Source: Chitinibacter sp. FCG-7 (GTDB lineage: Bacteria; Pseudomonadota; Gammaproteobacteria; Burkholderiales; Chitinibacteraceae). Taken from it: DNA of 64,000 nt. Location of the stretch: positions 2,480,001 through 2,544,000 of the forward strand of contig NZ_CP157355.1 in assembly GCF_040047665.1 (NCBI RefSeq), in the 5' to 3' direction. A program made the position numbers and the translations under genes. Shown one piece after another: positions 36,447 through 46,805 of the stretch; within the stretch, counting starts at the first letter, position 1, and the number at the start of each line of letters is the position of its first letter. A model generated the notes under the pieces. It was given only the letters and a program-made list of their open reading frames with translations, made no database searches and had not been told where the DNA came from.

Positions 36447-36512
36447 ACAAATTTCCGATACAGGTAAAATAGTTTTGTCATTCCCGCGTTCGGGACATAC
36501 AGGAGTAAAGCC

Positions 36513-38426
36513 GTGAACAATCTCGGCAAGAATGTCGCCATTTGGTTAATCGTTGGCCTGGTGCTGATGACGATTTTTAACCAGTTTTCCAAAAGTCAGG
36601 ATACCGCCTCGCAGATTCCGTATTCCCAATTCATGGTGGAAGTGGAGCAGGGACGGATTGCCAGTGCCGAAATCGAAGGCAGCCCGCTGCGTGGCCAGTG
36701 GATTCGCGGCAAAAAGTCCGATGGCAGCAATTACGCCACTCTGGCGCCGTTTGACTTTCGCATGGTCGATACGCTGATCAAGCACAATGTCAAATTTGCC
36801 GCCAAACCGGAAGCCGAGCCTAGCTTGCTGATGAGCTTCCTGATGAACTGGGGGCCTATGCTGCTGTTGATCGGCGTATGGATCTTCTTTATGCGCCAGA
36901 TGCAAGGCGGCGGCAAAGGCGGTGCATTTAGCTTTGGTAAATCCAAAGCCAAAATGCTTGACGAGAGCAATAACGCAGTCACTTTTGCTGACGTGGCTGG
37001 TTGTGATGAAGCCAAGGAAGAAGTCTCCGAAATTGTTGATTACCTGCGCGATCCAAGCAAATACCAGAGTCTGGGTGGCCGCATGCCACGCGGTATTTTG
37101 ATGGTGGGCTCACCAGGTACCGGTAAAACCTTGCTCGCGAAAGCGATTGCTGGTGAAGCCAAGGTACCGTTTTTCTCGATTTCCGGTTCCGATTTCGTTG
37201 AAATGTTTGTCGGTGTTGGTGCGGCACGCGTTCGCGACATGTTTGAGAACGCCAAGAAAAATGCGCCGTGTATCATCTTTATCGACGAAATCGATGCTGT
37301 TGGCCGTCAACGCGGTGCCGGTATGGGCGGCGGTAACGACGAGCGCGAGCAAACACTGAACCAGATGCTGGTTGAGATGGATGGTTTTGAAGGCAATTCG
37401 GGCATTATCGTGATTGCCGCAACCAACCGTCCTGATGTCTTGGATCCTGCGCTGATGCGTCCGGGCCGGTTCGACCGTCAAGTGGTAGTGTCTCTGCCGG
37501 ATATTCGCGGCCGTGAGCAGATTCTGGGCGTGCATATGCGCAAAGTGCCGATTGCTAATGACGTAGATGCTTCGGTGTTGGCGCGTGGTACGCCAGGTAT
37601 GTCGGGTGCTGATCTGGCCAATTTGGTCAACGAAGCGGCTTTGTTTGCTGCGCGTCGTAACAAGCGCCTGGTAGATATGGCCGATTTTGAATCAGCCAAA
37701 GACAAAATCTATATGGGTCCAGAGCGTCGCAGCATGGTGATGACCGAGGACGAGCGCCGTGCAACGGCCTACCACGAGTCAGGCCACGCTGTTGTGGCTG
37801 AAATGCTCGAAGGCACCGATCCGGTACATAAAGTGACCATCATGCCACGTGGCCGTGCGCTGGGCTTGACTTGGCAGCTGCCTGAGCGTGATCGTTTCTC
37901 GCACTACAAAGACCAAATGCTCAATGAGCTGGCGATCCTGTTTGGTGGTCGAGTGGCTGAAGATCTGTTTATCAACCGCATTTCTACTGGCGCGTCGAAT
38001 GACTTTGAACGTGCGACGGCAATGGCGCGTGATATGGTGACCCGCTATGGCATGACCGAAAAAATGGGCCCGATGGTTTACGCCGAAAATGATGGTGAAG
38101 TCTTCCTAGGTCGTTCGGTAACGACACATAAAAACGTGTCTGAGTCGACGATGCAGCAGGTTGATTCGGAAATCCGCCGCATTATTGACGAGCAGTACGC
38201 CTTGGCGGTGAAGATTCTGAGCGAGAACCGCGACAAAGTTGAGGTGATGACTCAGGCGTTGATGGATTGGGAAACGATCGACCGTGATCAGGTGCTCGAT
38301 ATTATGGCTGGCCGCACGCCGCGACCACCTAAAGAGTTGCCACCAATTCGCAAGTCCGCGCCTGTGCAGGCCGATACCCCAAGCGGTGGAGCGCAAGCGC
38401 CAGCAGCGCCTGCAGCAGAAGTGTAA
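36513..38426 (+). CDS. ftsH: ATP-dependent zinc metalloprotease FtsH
   Basis: 637 residues, GTG start with CAGGAG upstream. Two membrane segments (residues ~8-24 and 108-127) bracket a small periplasmic domain. AAA domain: Walker A GSPGTGKT (199-206), Walker [15 protein letters not shown], second region of homology [20 protein letters not shown]. Protease zinc site HESGH (about 421-425). The C-terminus is Pro/Ala-rich. It degrades membrane and short-lived cytosolic proteins such as LpxC and heat-shock sigma factor. Confidence 0.97.
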   Translation: MNNLGKNVAIWLIVGLVLMTIFNQFSKSQDTASQIPYSQFMVEVEQGRIASAEIEGSPLRGQWIRGKKSDGSNYATLAPFDFRMVDTLIKHNVKFAAKPEAEPSLLMSFLMNWGPMLLLIGVWIFFMRQMQGGGKGGAFSFGKSKAKMLDESNNAVTFADVAGCDEAKEEVSEIVDYLRDPSKYQSLGGRMPRGILMVGSPGTGKTLLAKAIAGEAKVPFFSISGSDFVEMFVGVGAARVRDMFENAKKNAPCIIFIDEIDAVGRQRGAGMGGGNDEREQTLNQMLVEMDGFEGNSGIIVIAATNRPDVLDPALMRPGRFDRQVVVSLPDIRGREQILGVHMRKVPIANDVDASVLARGTPGMSGADLANLVNEAALFAARRNKRLVDMADFESAKDKIYMGPERRSMVMTEDERRATAYHESGHAVVAEMLEGTDPVHKVTIMPRGRALGLTWQLPERDRFSHYKDQMLNELAILFGGRVAEDLFINRISTGASNDFERATAMARDMVTRYGMTEKMGPMVYAENDGEVFLGRSVTTHKNVSESTMQQVDSEIRRIIDEQYALAVKILSENRDKVEVMTQALMDWETIDRDQVLDIMAGRTPRPPKELPPIRKSAPVQADTPSGGAQAPAAPAAEV

Positions 38427-38453
38427 GCGGATTTGATGCTCAGTCAATCCAGT

Positions 38454-38480
38454 AAAGGCGGCCTCGGCCGCCTTTGTTTT
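38454..38480 (+). terminator. Hairpin between ftsH and folP
   Basis: AAAGGCGGCC TC GGCCGCCTTT followed by GTTTTGT. A perfect 10-bp stem with a very short loop; may only partly terminate since folP follows at once. Confidence 0.7.
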
Positions 38481-38493
38481 GTGCGGATTAAAG

Positions 38494-39321
38494 ATGAATA
38501 ATTTTTTTCAGTGTGGCCGTTTTCAGCTGGCATTAGATCGGCCGCTGGTCATGGGGGTATTGAATGTAACCCCAGATTCCTTCTCGGATGGCGGGCAATA
38601 CCTCTCACTATCCGGTGCTTTAAAGCGCATCGAGCAAATGTGCGCTGATGGCGTTGATATGATTGATATTGGTGGCGAATCCACTCGCCCCGGTGCAACT
38701 GCTGTACCCGATGAAGAAGAGCTGCGTCGAGTGCTGCCAGTGATCGAAGCCGCTGTTTCATTCAATATTCCGCTTTCAATTGATACATTCAAGCCAGCCG
38801 TAATGAAAGCCGCTTTGGCAGCGGGTGTAGATATGGTCAATGACATCGCCGGTCTTGAAGCTCCGGGGGCGATGGAGGCCTTGCAGGAAACCCGTGCCGG
38901 TATCTGCCTGATGCATAAGCAAGGTAATCCACAGAGTATGCAGCTCAATCCTGTGTATACCGATGTGGTGGCCGAAGTGAGTGCTTATCTGGCTGCGCGG
39001 GCCAGCGCCGTGCTGGCTATGGGCGTTGAAAAATCGCGTGTTGTGATTGATCCAGGTTTTGGGTTTGGCAAAAACTTGGCGCATAATTGCGAGCTATTTC
39101 GCGCAATTGGCCCCATGCTGTGTGCGCTCGATTTGCCGATGCTGGTTGGCGTCTCCCGCAAGCGCATGTTGGGTGAAATAACCGGGCGTGAAGTGCAGGA
39201 GCGCATGGTGCCCAGCGTCGTGGCGGCCCTGCTGGCTGCACAGGCGGGGGCGCAGATTGTGCGCGTACATGATGTCAGGGAAACAGTGGATGCATTAAAG
39301 GTTTGGTACAGTTTAAAATAA
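38494..39321 (+). CDS. folP: Dihydropteroate synthase
   Basis: 275 residues. TIM barrel with signature 1 ([17 protein letters not shown]), signature 2 ([16 protein letters not shown]), INDIAGLE-type segment VNDIAGLE, the [13 protein letters not shown] phosphate site and [13 protein letters not shown]. It condenses pterin pyrophosphate with p-aminobenzoate, the sulfonamide target. ATG 38494 is the family start; the frame's earlier ATG at 38479 is five codons upstream. Confidence 0.95.
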   Translation: MNNFFQCGRFQLALDRPLVMGVLNVTPDSFSDGGQYLSLSGALKRIEQMCADGVDMIDIGGESTRPGATAVPDEEELRRVLPVIEAAVSFNIPLSIDTFKPAVMKAALAAGVDMVNDIAGLEAPGAMEALQETRAGICLMHKQGNPQSMQLNPVYTDVVAEVSAYLAARASAVLAMGVEKSRVVIDPGFGFGKNLAHNCELFRAIGPMLCALDLPMLVGVSRKRMLGEITGREVQERMVPSVVAALLAAQAGAQIVRVHDVRETVDALKVWYSLK

Positions 39322-39349
39322 GCCGCAAATTTTAAAAGGTTACAGGGTA

Positions 39350-40720
39350 ATGGCGCGTAAATATTTTGGTACTGATGGTGTGCGTGGTCTGGTGGGTGAA
39401 TACCCGATTACGCCTGATTTTGCGATGAAGCTGGGTTATGCCGCCGGACGCGTGCTAGTCGCCGAAGCCATCAAAAAAGGCATGAGCGAGCATCCCGGGG
39501 TATTGATCGGTAAAGATACCCGTATTTCTGGTTATATGCTGGAAGCCGCACTGCAAGCTGGTTTTAACGCTGCGGGTGTGGATTGCCATCTGACCGGCCC
39601 ACTGCCAACGCCTGGCATTGCCTACCTGACTCGCGCTTTGCGCCTGTCAGCCGGCGTGGTGATTTCAGCCTCGCACAATCCGTATCACGATAACGGCATC
39701 AAATTTTTTGGTTCGGGCGGTAAAAAACTGCCGGACGACGTCGAGCTGGCGATTGAAGGCGCAATTGATGATGAGCAGCCTTGCGTTGCGTCCAAACAGA
39801 TTGGGCGTTCATGGCGGATTAATGATGCCGCTGGGCGCTATATCGAATTTTGCAAATCCACCTTCCCGAATGATCTGGATTTGCGGGGTTTGAAGTTGGT
39901 GATCGATTGCGCCCATGGCGCTACTTACCATATCGCGCCGCACGTTTTTCACGAGCTGGGCGCCGAAGTGATCAGCATTGGCGTTGCGCCCGATGGCTAT
40001 AACATCAACGAAGAGGTGGGCGCGACTCATCCGGAAGCGCTGCGGCTGAAGGTGTTATCCGAAGGCGCGCATTTTGGCATCGCGCTCGATGGCGATGGCG
40101 ACCGTCTGATTATGGTTGACCGCGATGGCACGATTGTCGATGGTGACCAGCTTCTGTACGTGCTGGCTGTGCATCGGCAGGATAAAGCCACGCTAGGTGA
40201 AGGCGTCGTTGGAACGCTCATGACCAATCTGGGGGTGGAAAACGCCCTCAAGCAACGCGGCATCGGCTTTGTGCGTGCCAAAGTGGGTGATCGTTACGTG
40301 CTCGAACAATTGCAGGCCAAGTCATGGCTAGTGGGTGGCGAAGGCTCGGGCCACTTGCTGTGTCTGGATAAGCACACGACCGGCGACGGCATTGTGTCAG
40401 CCTTGCAGGTGCTGCAGGCACTGAAAGAAAGCGGCCAGACGCTGGCGGGTTTTTGCAAAGATTTGCAGCTCTCCAAGCAAGTGCTTAAAAATGTCCGCAT
40501 CGCTAAGGGTTTTGATTGCCATGGCTCGGAAGCAATCAGCGCCAAAGTGGCCGAAGCCGAAGCCGCCATGGGTAGCGAGGGCCGCGTATTATTGCGTCCA
40601 TCAGGCACCGAGCCAGTGGTGCGCGTGATGGTCGAGCATGTTAATCCGGTATTGGCACGTGAATGGGCTGATCGTATTGCCGCAGTGGTCAGCAGCGAAG
40701 CCAGCTTGCATCACGCCTGA
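39350..40720 (+). CDS. glmM: Phosphoglucosamine mutase
   Basis: 456 residues starting [20 protein letters not shown]. The active phosphoserine loop is [18 protein letters not shown] (serine near residue 105), the metal loop is [13 protein letters not shown], and GGEGSGHLL and [13 protein letters not shown] bind substrate. It converts glucosamine-6-phosphate to glucosamine-1-phosphate for peptidoglycan and LPS precursors. Canonical position after folP. Confidence 0.96.
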   Translation: MARKYFGTDGVRGLVGEYPITPDFAMKLGYAAGRVLVAEAIKKGMSEHPGVLIGKDTRISGYMLEAALQAGFNAAGVDCHLTGPLPTPGIAYLTRALRLSAGVVISASHNPYHDNGIKFFGSGGKKLPDDVELAIEGAIDDEQPCVASKQIGRSWRINDAAGRYIEFCKSTFPNDLDLRGLKLVIDCAHGATYHIAPHVFHELGAEVISIGVAPDGYNINEEVGATHPEALRLKVLSEGAHFGIALDGDGDRLIMVDRDGTIVDGDQLLYVLAVHRQDKATLGEGVVGTLMTNLGVENALKQRGIGFVRAKVGDRYVLEQLQAKSWLVGGEGSGHLLCLDKHTTGDGIVSALQVLQALKESGQTLAGFCKDLQLSKQVLKNVRIAKGFDCHGSEAISAKVAEAEAAMGSEGRVLLRPSGTEPVVRVMVEHVNPVLAREWADRIAAVVSSEASLHHA

Positions 40721-40741
40721 TCGGCGAATTGTGAGGTATAC

Positions 40742-40764
40742 ACAGGCCGCATTATGCGGCCTGT
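40742..40764 (+). terminator. Terminator-like palindrome after glmM
   Basis: ACAGGCCGCAT and its complement TATGCGGCCTGT form an almost uninterrupted stem. The T-tract after it is weak (TCCATTT). Confidence 0.55.
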
Positions 40765-40796
40765 TCCATTTGAAGTTGCAGGCGTGATTTTAATGG

Positions 40797-40848
40797 GGGT
40801 ATTGCCTTGTAGGTTTTGTGCATCATGGGTTGCATGGTAATACATGGG
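40797..40848. repeat. Dispersed ~49-bp repeat
   Basis: GGGTATTGCCTTGTAGG at the left and ATGGTAATACATGGG at the right, in the convergent gap between glmM and the L,D-transpeptidase gene. Confidence 0.6.
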
Positions 40849-40924
40849 TGGGGTTTGTTGAAAGTTCGCTGTGTGGGGCGCTGCCGTGTGGATTCGTGTG
40901 GATGGGCGCTGCGAACCTGAGCCT

Positions 40925-42223
40925 TTAATTGCTGGCGTTACCTTCCCAGCGGATTTTCCACTCGCTGCCTTCCGGCTGCCAGTACAGTCGTTTGCGCATT
41001 TTATTGTCCAGATTATCGCTGCGATAATCCTGCTCGAACGTAGCCACCATTTGTGGCTGTCCGCCCGTTACAGCAAAAATGGACAGCTCGTTGAGCGCGA
41101 TTTTCGTCCATTTTTTGCTTGTATTAACCGCTGTTTTTTGCTGTCGCCAGCTGGCCAGATCCAGCCCCTCGGCGCTGCTAAACTGATTGCCGTAGAAATT
41201 CAGATACTGCTCGGTATTGAGCGACTCCCACGCCGTTTTCCATTGCTCAATCAGCGAATTGGCTGCCAGATGGCGTTTTTGCCATTCATTGCGGCTTAGC
41301 CACTCGATTTTCGGGCTAACAATCACCGGTGTTGTGCCGATTTGCAGATATTGCGCCACATCGAGCATTTCTTCGTTGGTGAGTACCACACAGCCATTGG
41401 ATGCCTGCGGGGGGCGGGCATAAGTCGCTGCCGGGCTACCGTGGAGCCAGATCCCGTAGCCGGTTTTTTTATTGCTTTTATCGAGCTCGTTCGGGTAGGA
41501 AATCGGCCAGGCCCCCACGCCATACAGATCGGCCAGCTCGCCGTAAGTCCGGTCCAGCAAAGGGCGGGGCAGGTGCTTGTTCACAAAGTAAACACCAATT
41601 GGCGTGCGCTGATCGCCTTCCACCTGTTTGCCAACCCCCAGCTTGCCAACGGTCACATAATGGTCCTTCACCATTTTGGGCACGCCTTGTTGATTGGCAA
41701 ATATATACAGCCGCGAGGTGTCGGCATCGACCAGCACGGCGTATTTTTGCTGATCGTTAAATTTCAGGATATTGGCAGGCAGCAAATCGGGCGGCGTTGG
41801 CATATTGCGGTAGTTGATCCGCACCTGGGCTTCTTTGCGCAAATCGGCCAGCCGCTCGGCAATTTGCTGGGCAGGCGCTGCGATGCTGATCTGATTGGCA
41901 CCCGCGCCAATGGATTCCAGCGGCACTGCGCGCATCGCATACAGATCGGCACGCAACAAATGCGCCAGCCGGTAGTTGGGCTTTTCTGCCAGCAAGGCAT
42001 CCACGGTGGCGCGGGCATCGGCCATATTGCCACTGCGGATAAAATCAATCGCGGCCAGAATGCGCTCTTCAGGGCTACCCTGCGCGGCAGTGCCCGCTTC
42101 TTCGGGGGTGAGCATAAAATACTTGCTCCCCGAATCGACCATCAGAGGTTGGGCAGCAGGTGCCAGCAAAAGCAGCGACACCAAGCAGATGGCACGCTTG
42201 GTGCGACGGGTAAGTCTAGGCAT
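40925..42223 (-). CDS. L,D-transpeptidase (YkuD domain) with C-terminal NTF2-like domain
   Basis: 432 residues. Signal peptide RAICLVSLLLLAPAAQPLM, helical N-terminal region, YkuD catalytic domain (~165-300) with the active site WLHGSPAATY then ASNGCVVLTNEEM (Cys nucleophile). The C-terminal Cds6/NTF2-like domain starts IEQWKTAWESLNTEQYLNFY. Such enzymes make 3-3 peptidoglycan cross-links or attach proteins. The upstream TPR gene in the same operon ends in the same kind of domain (WASAWSRQNVSGYINSY), suggesting the two proteins work at the same site. Confidence 0.9.
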   Translation of the reverse strand: MPRLTRRTKRAICLVSLLLLAPAAQPLMVDSGSKYFMLTPEEAGTAAQGSPEERILAAIDFIRSGNMADARATVDALLAEKPNYRLAHLLRADLYAMRAVPLESIGAGANQISIAAPAQQIAERLADLRKEAQVRINYRNMPTPPDLLPANILKFNDQQKYAVLVDADTSRLYIFANQQGVPKMVKDHYVTVGKLGVGKQVEGDQRTPIGVYFVNKHLPRPLLDRTYGELADLYGVGAWPISYPNELDKSNKKTGYGIWLHGSPAATYARPPQASNGCVVLTNEEMLDVAQYLQIGTTPVIVSPKIEWLSRNEWQKRHLAANSLIEQWKTAWESLNTEQYLNFYGNQFSSAEGLDLASWRQQKTAVNTSKKWTKIALNELSIFAVTGGQPQMVATFEQDYRSDNLDNKMRKRLYWQPEGSEWKIRWEGNASN

Positions 42224-42268
42224 TCAGTTGACCGCAGGCATTCAAGAAAAAGTCACAGCTTGGAAGCA

Positions 42269-43351
42269 TTAACCACCGATCCGTTCTTCACGGATCAGCC
42301 AGCGGCTGCCTGATTTTTCCAATACCAGTGTTTTGCCGGTGTTGCTCGACAGACGATCAGACTTGTATTCCTGACGCAGGCGCACTTTGGCGGTTTTCTC
42401 GTCGATCATCTCGATCCGCACATCGCTGACATTCACGTCAATCGACTTGGGTGCGCTGATTTTGGCTTCACGATCTTTTTCCCAAGCCGCACGGCCACCG
42501 GGCGCCTTGAAGTTTTTCGAGTAGCTATTAATGTAGCCGCTGACATTTTGGCGGCTCCATGCGCTCGCCCAGCCTTGTACGCTGGCAATAATCTGCTGCT
42601 TAGCTGCTTTATCAGGTGTATTGTCCGGCGCTTCGGTCGGCTTGGGCGCAGCTGTCGCGGCTGGTTTGGCTGTGGCGACTGGCGCAGCACTTGGCTTGGC
42701 GCTCGCAGGTGCGATGGTCGCAGGTGCTGTCGCTGCTACTTTTGGCGGCAGGGTTACTTTGGGCAGCGGCGGCAAGGTAGGTTGTGGCGTAATTGCACCT
42801 TTGATCGGCGCTACGGCCACCGTCACCGGTTTGCTTGGTACCCGGCCAGCTTGCTGGCCAAACAGTGAATCAACCAGCTTGAGCTTGGTCTGCACCTGCG
42901 GGTTGCCGCCTTCCAGCTGCAAGGCTTTGTCATAAGCTTGCGAAGCCAGCCGGGCGTAGAGATCGCCCATGTTCTCGTGCGCAATCGCGTAGCTTGGATT
43001 GGTTTGGATCGCCAGCTGCAAAGCGCCACGTGCCTTATCGTACTGGCCTTTATTGGCATACAGCACAGCCAGATTATTATAGGGCTCTGGCAGTTGCGGG
43101 TAATCTTCGGAAAGTTGGGTAAACGCTTTAATTGCGTCATCCGTGCGCCCGGTTTCACTCAGCGCAATACCGCGCAGAAAACGCAGCTGGGCGTCTTTGG
43201 GCGATTTGCCCAGCGCTTTGTCGGCCTTGTCCAGCGCTTGCGCAAACTGCTTGGTGCGGATCAGCTGTTGAATATCCTCGCTGTCGCCAGCGTGGGCAGC
43301 CATTGAAAACAGCAGTGGCAAGGCAATGATCATCGAGCGAAGTGCAGACAT
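42269..43351 (-). CDS. Exported TPR protein with C-terminal NTF2-like domain
   Basis: 360 residues. Signal peptide SALRSMIIALPLLFSMAAHA, three to four TPR repeats (~25-160: AQLRFLRGIALSETGRTDDA, PEPYNNLAVLYANKGQYDKA, SYAIAHENMGDLYARLASQA), a long Ala/Pro/Lys linker, and a terminal domain of about 110 residues like that of the downstream L,D-transpeptidase (45 bases away). Likely periplasmic partner or scaffold for that enzyme; this is inferred from shared domain and operon. Start 43351 gives a proper signal peptide. Confidence 0.85.
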   Translation of the reverse strand: MSALRSMIIALPLLFSMAAHAGDSEDIQQLIRTKQFAQALDKADKALGKSPKDAQLRFLRGIALSETGRTDDAIKAFTQLSEDYPQLPEPYNNLAVLYANKGQYDKARGALQLAIQTNPSYAIAHENMGDLYARLASQAYDKALQLEGGNPQVQTKLKLVDSLFGQQAGRVPSKPVTVAVAPIKGAITPQPTLPPLPKVTLPPKVAATAPATIAPASAKPSAAPVATAKPAATAAPKPTEAPDNTPDKAAKQQIIASVQGWASAWSRQNVSGYINSYSKNFKAPGGRAAWEKDREAKISAPKSIDVNVSDVRIEMIDEKTAKVRLRQEYKSDRLSSNTGKTLVLEKSGSRWLIREERIGG

Positions 43352-43422
43352 TGGTATTCCGAATGAAAGGGTGATCACGGTAAACTGCGCAGATTCTAGC
43401 AAAATTTCAGGTGTTTGCCTTG

Positions 43423-43770
43423 ATGAACCTGCCTCCAGCCATTTCCAGCATTGCCTTGCTGGTGGCCTCTAATGTTTTTATGACTTTTGCCTGGTACGCA
43501 CACTTAAAAAATGGCCAGACCAAACCCTGGCTTTTAATGGCGCTGATGAGCTGGGGCATCGCTTTTTTCGAGTACATGTTGCAAGTGCCGGCCAATCGGA
43601 TTGGCTATCAGGTGTTTAGCCTGGCCCAGCTGAAAATCATGCAGGAAGTAATCACGCTCAGTGTCTTTATTCCCTTTGCCGTTTTTTACATGAAGCAGCC
43701 ATTTCAGTGGAACTACGTGTACGCCGCCTTGTGCATGGTCGGCGCGGTGTATTTCATGTTCCGCACTTGA
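43423..43770 (+). CDS. DUF486 family membrane protein
   Basis: 115 residues with four membrane helices: SIALLVASNVFMTFAWYAHL, LLMALMSWGIAFFEYMLQVP, LKIMQEVITLSVFIPFAVFY and YVYAALCMVGAVYFMF. The pattern NVFMTFAWYxHLK, FEYxLQVPANRIG and KIMQEVITLxVF is diagnostic of DUF486 (small multidrug-resistance-like fold). Function unknown. It is divergent from the TPR gene. Confidence 0.88.
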   Translation: MNLPPAISSIALLVASNVFMTFAWYAHLKNGQTKPWLLMALMSWGIAFFEYMLQVPANRIGYQVFSLAQLKIMQEVITLSVFIPFAVFYMKQPFQWNYVYAALCMVGAVYFMFRT

Positions 43771-43844
43771 ATCGGCGGCAATGACGCACATTCACGAATA
43801 AATCAGTTCCGCGTTATAATGCTGCGTTCTGGAAAGGAGTTCTT

Positions 43845-44048
43845 ATGCCTATCTATGCTTATCGCTGTAGCGCATGTGGTCATACGGATGAACATATGCA
43901 AAAAATGTCAGATGCCATTTTGACGCAATGTCCGGCGTGTAAAACCGAGAAATACGAAAAGCAGCTCACGGCTGCCGGTTTTCAGCTGAAAGGCAACGGC
44001 TGGTATCAGACTGATTTTAAAAACAAAACTGCGGCACCCGGCGCCTAG
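43845..44048 (+). CDS. FmdB-family zinc-ribbon protein
   Basis: 67 residues: MPIYAYRCSACGHTDEHMQK, then CPACKTEKYEKQL, giving a CxxC-CxxC zinc ribbon, and FQLKGNGWYQTDF at the end as in the family. A strong SD (AAAGGAG) precedes the ATG. Usually found before the DUF502 gene and aspS in betaproteobacteria, as here. Possibly regulatory; function unproven. Confidence 0.9.
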   Translation: MPIYAYRCSACGHTDEHMQKMSDAILTQCPACKTEKYEKQLTAAGFQLKGNGWYQTDFKNKTAAPGA

Positions 44049-44078
44049 CCTGTGCGGCAATAGTCCTGCGGGAAATTT

Positions 44079-44804
44079 GTGACCTCATTGTTCAAGCGCT
44101 ACCTGCTTACCGGCCTGCTGATCTGGATCCCCATGGCGATTACGCTGTGGGTACTCAGTACGCTGATCGGCACGATGGACCAGCTGGGCGCTATTTTGCC
44201 CAATGGCCTGCGCCCGGATTACTGGCTGCTCAAAACATTAGCGGGCACTTTCCCTAGCCTAGCTAATGCCAAGCATATTCCGGGCTTTGGCGTCATCCTG
44301 ACGGTGCTGGTTTTGCTGATCACCGGCCTGGTGGCGACCAATATGCTGGGCCGCCGCCTGATGCAGCTGGGGCAAAAGCTGCTGAATCGCATTCCGATTG
44401 TCCGTTCGATTTATAACAGCGTAAAGCAAGTCTCCGACACGCTGTTTTCCGACTCGGGCAATGCGTTTCGCGAGGCTGTGCTAGTGCAGTTTCCGCATGG
44501 CAATGCCTGGACGGTGGCTTTTCTGACTGGCGTACCCGGCGGCGAAGTGGCCGAGCTGCTGCATGACGAGATGGGCAACGAGCTGGTGTCGGTGTATGTC
44601 CCCACCACGCCAAACCCGACTTCGGGCTACTTCATCATGCTGCGCCGCGCTGATGTCAAACCGCTGGCAATGAGTGTCGATGACGCGCTCAAATATGTGA
44701 TTTCAATGGGTGTAGTGATGCCCAGCAAGGCGATTGCCTATCCGGATGCCTTAAGTCTGGATATGTGTGAAACCCATACCGCAGCACATGCTGCAAAAAA
44801 ATGA
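44079..44804 (+). CDS. DUF502 family membrane protein
   Basis: 241 residues, GTG start. Two N-terminal membrane segments (YLLTGLLIWIPMAITLWVLS and PGFGVILTVLVLLITGLVAT), followed by the DUF502 core GRRLMQLGQKLLNRIPIVRS, IYNSVKQVSDTLFS, FPHGNAWTVAFLTG, VSVYVPTTPNPTSGYFIML. Widespread and uncharacterised; conserved neighbour of aspS. Confidence 0.9.
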   Translation: MTSLFKRYLLTGLLIWIPMAITLWVLSTLIGTMDQLGAILPNGLRPDYWLLKTLAGTFPSLANAKHIPGFGVILTVLVLLITGLVATNMLGRRLMQLGQKLLNRIPIVRSIYNSVKQVSDTLFSDSGNAFREAVLVQFPHGNAWTVAFLTGVPGGEVAELLHDEMGNELVSVYVPTTPNPTSGYFIMLRRADVKPLAMSVDDALKYVISMGVVMPSKAIAYPDALSLDMCETHTAAHAAKK

Positions 44805-44886
44805 AAGATAAGTCTCCGCCATCAATCACCAGCCCACGGGCAGGGGATTAGGGTGGAATGATTGGTTTTAAAATTAGGAAAATTCA

Positions 44887-46686
44887 ATGCGTACTAATTA
44901 CTGTGGTCTGATCAACGAGCAATACCTCGGCCAGACTGTGACTTTGCAAGGTTGGGCTCATCGTCGTCGTGACCACGGTGGCGTGATTTTTATCGACTTG
45001 CGCGACCGTGAAGGTATCGTCCAAGTCGTCGTGGACCCAGACACCCCAGACGCATTCGCCACTGCCGACGCTTCGCGCAGCGAATTCGTATTGGAAATCA
45101 AAGGTATCGTTCGTGCGCGCCCAGAAGGCACCACCAACGCCAAAATGATCTCTGGCCAGATCGAAGTATTGGCCAAAGACATCATCATCCTCAATAAAGC
45201 CGAAACGCCACCGTTCCAGATCGACGATGAAAATCTCTCTGAAAACGTGCGTTTGACCAACCGCGTGATCGACCTGCGTCGCCCAACGATGCAACGCAAT
45301 CTGCGTCTGCGTTACCAAGTGGCACTGCTCGTGCGTAACTTCCTCGACACCAAAGGCTTTATCGACATCGAAACGCCGATGCTGACTCGCTCTACACCCG
45401 AAGGCGCGCGCGATTACCTCGTGCCAAGCCGCGTACACGACGGTCAATTCTTCGCCTTGCCACAATCGCCACAGCTGTTCAAACAGCTGTTGATGGTGGC
45501 CGGTTTCGATCGTTACTACCAAATCACCAAATGCTTCCGTGACGAAGACTTGCGCGCTGACCGCCAGCCAGAATTCACCCAGATCGATATTGAAACTTCG
45601 TTCCTGAACGAAGAAGAAATCATGAGCCTCACCGAAGAAATGGCGCGCCACGTCTTCAAACAAGCGATCAATGTGGACTTGGGCGAATTCCCGCGCATGG
45701 CTTACGACGACGCGATGTTCTACTACGGCTCGGACAAACCCGACCTGCGCGTAGACCTGAAATTCACCGAATTGACTGATCTGATGAAAACGGAAGAATT
45801 CAAAGTCTTCCGTGGCGCAGCCGACATGGAAGGCGGCCGCGTTGTGGGCTTGCGTATTCCAGGCGGCGCAGTATTGAGCCGTAAAGACATCGACGACTAC
45901 ACCAAGTTCGTTGGCATCTACGGCGCGAAAGGTCTGGCCTACATCAAAGTGGAAGATGTAAACAACATCACCAACGGCGAAGATTCTGGCCTGAAAGCGC
46001 CAATCGTGAAATTCCTGTCGGTTGAAGCACTGAAAACCATCATTGAGCGCACTGGCGCGCAAAACGGCGACATCATCTTCTTTGGCGCGGACAAACGCAA
46101 AATCGTTGACGAAGCGATTGGCGCTCTGCGGATCAAGATCGGCCACGAGCGCGGCGAAGCGGGCGGCTACTTCACGAAATCGTGGAAACCATTGTGGGTC
46201 GTTGACTTCCCAATGTTTGAATACGACGAAGACGGCAAACGCTGGAACGCGTGTCACCACCCATTCACTTCGCCAAAAGCGGAACACCTCGAATTGCTTA
46301 AAACCAGCCCGGGCGAGTGCAAAGCACGCGCTTACGACATGGTCTTGAACGGTTGGGAAATGGGCGGCGGTTCAGTCCGTATCCACCAAGCTGACGTACA
46401 ATCAACGGTATTTGACGCCCTCGGCATTGGCGAAGAAGAAGCGCAAAACAAATTTGGCTTCTTGCTCGACAATCTGAAATTCGGCGCGCCTCCACACGGC
46501 GGCTTGGCCTTCGGTCTGGATCGTTTGGTAACGCTGATGACCGGCGCAGAATCAATCCGCGACGTGATCGCCTTCCCGAAAACGCAACGTGCGCAGTGTC
46601 TGTTGACCAATGCACCGAACGCGGTGGACGAGAAGCAATTGCGCGAATTGCATATCAAATTGCGTAATCCGCCAGTGATTGAGTAA
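44887..46686 (+). CDS. aspS: Aspartyl-tRNA synthetase
   Basis: 599 residues, bacterial type. N-terminal OB-fold anticodon domain ([20 protein letters not shown]), class II catalytic core with motif 2 ([20 protein letters not shown]), the GAD insertion (~300-420) and motif 3 ([15 protein letters not shown]). Its long uninterrupted antisense frame is a codon-usage shadow. Whether it is discriminating or also charges tRNA-Asn cannot be told from the window. Confidence 0.96.
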   Translation: MRTNYCGLINEQYLGQTVTLQGWAHRRRDHGGVIFIDLRDREGIVQVVVDPDTPDAFATADASRSEFVLEIKGIVRARPEGTTNAKMISGQIEVLAKDIIILNKAETPPFQIDDENLSENVRLTNRVIDLRRPTMQRNLRLRYQVALLVRNFLDTKGFIDIETPMLTRSTPEGARDYLVPSRVHDGQFFALPQSPQLFKQLLMVAGFDRYYQITKCFRDEDLRADRQPEFTQIDIETSFLNEEEIMSLTEEMARHVFKQAINVDLGEFPRMAYDDAMFYYGSDKPDLRVDLKFTELTDLMKTEEFKVFRGAADMEGGRVVGLRIPGGAVLSRKDIDDYTKFVGIYGAKGLAYIKVEDVNNITNGEDSGLKAPIVKFLSVEALKTIIERTGAQNGDIIFFGADKRKIVDEAIGALRIKIGHERGEAGGYFTKSWKPLWVVDFPMFEYDEDGKRWNACHHPFTSPKAEHLELLKTSPGECKARAYDMVLNGWEMGGGSVRIHQADVQSTVFDALGIGEEEAQNKFGFLLDNLKFGAPPHGGLAFGLDRLVTLMTGAESIRDVIAFPKTQRAQCLLTNAPNAVDEKQLRELHIKLRNPPVIE

Positions 46687-46704
46687 TTGTGTAGTTTGAG
46701 ATGA

Positions 46705-46736
46705 TAAAAAAGACCGCCTTTGGCGGTCTTTTTTTG
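46705..46736 (+). terminator. Terminator of aspS
   Basis: AAAAAAGACCGCC TTT GGCGGTCTTTTTTT, a perfect stem with T-run. Confidence 0.95.
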
Positions 46737-46805
46737 TTCTGTCGCATGTAGGTGTCATTGTTTTGATGTTATATTTTTCATTCTTACATCTCAATGGTGG
46801 TTTAT

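Noticed and set aside
44884-46287. 467-codon open frame antisense to aspS
   Set aside because: Exactly mirrors aspS codons, has no SD and a composition (very rich in Phe, Val, His) expected from reading biased codons backwards.
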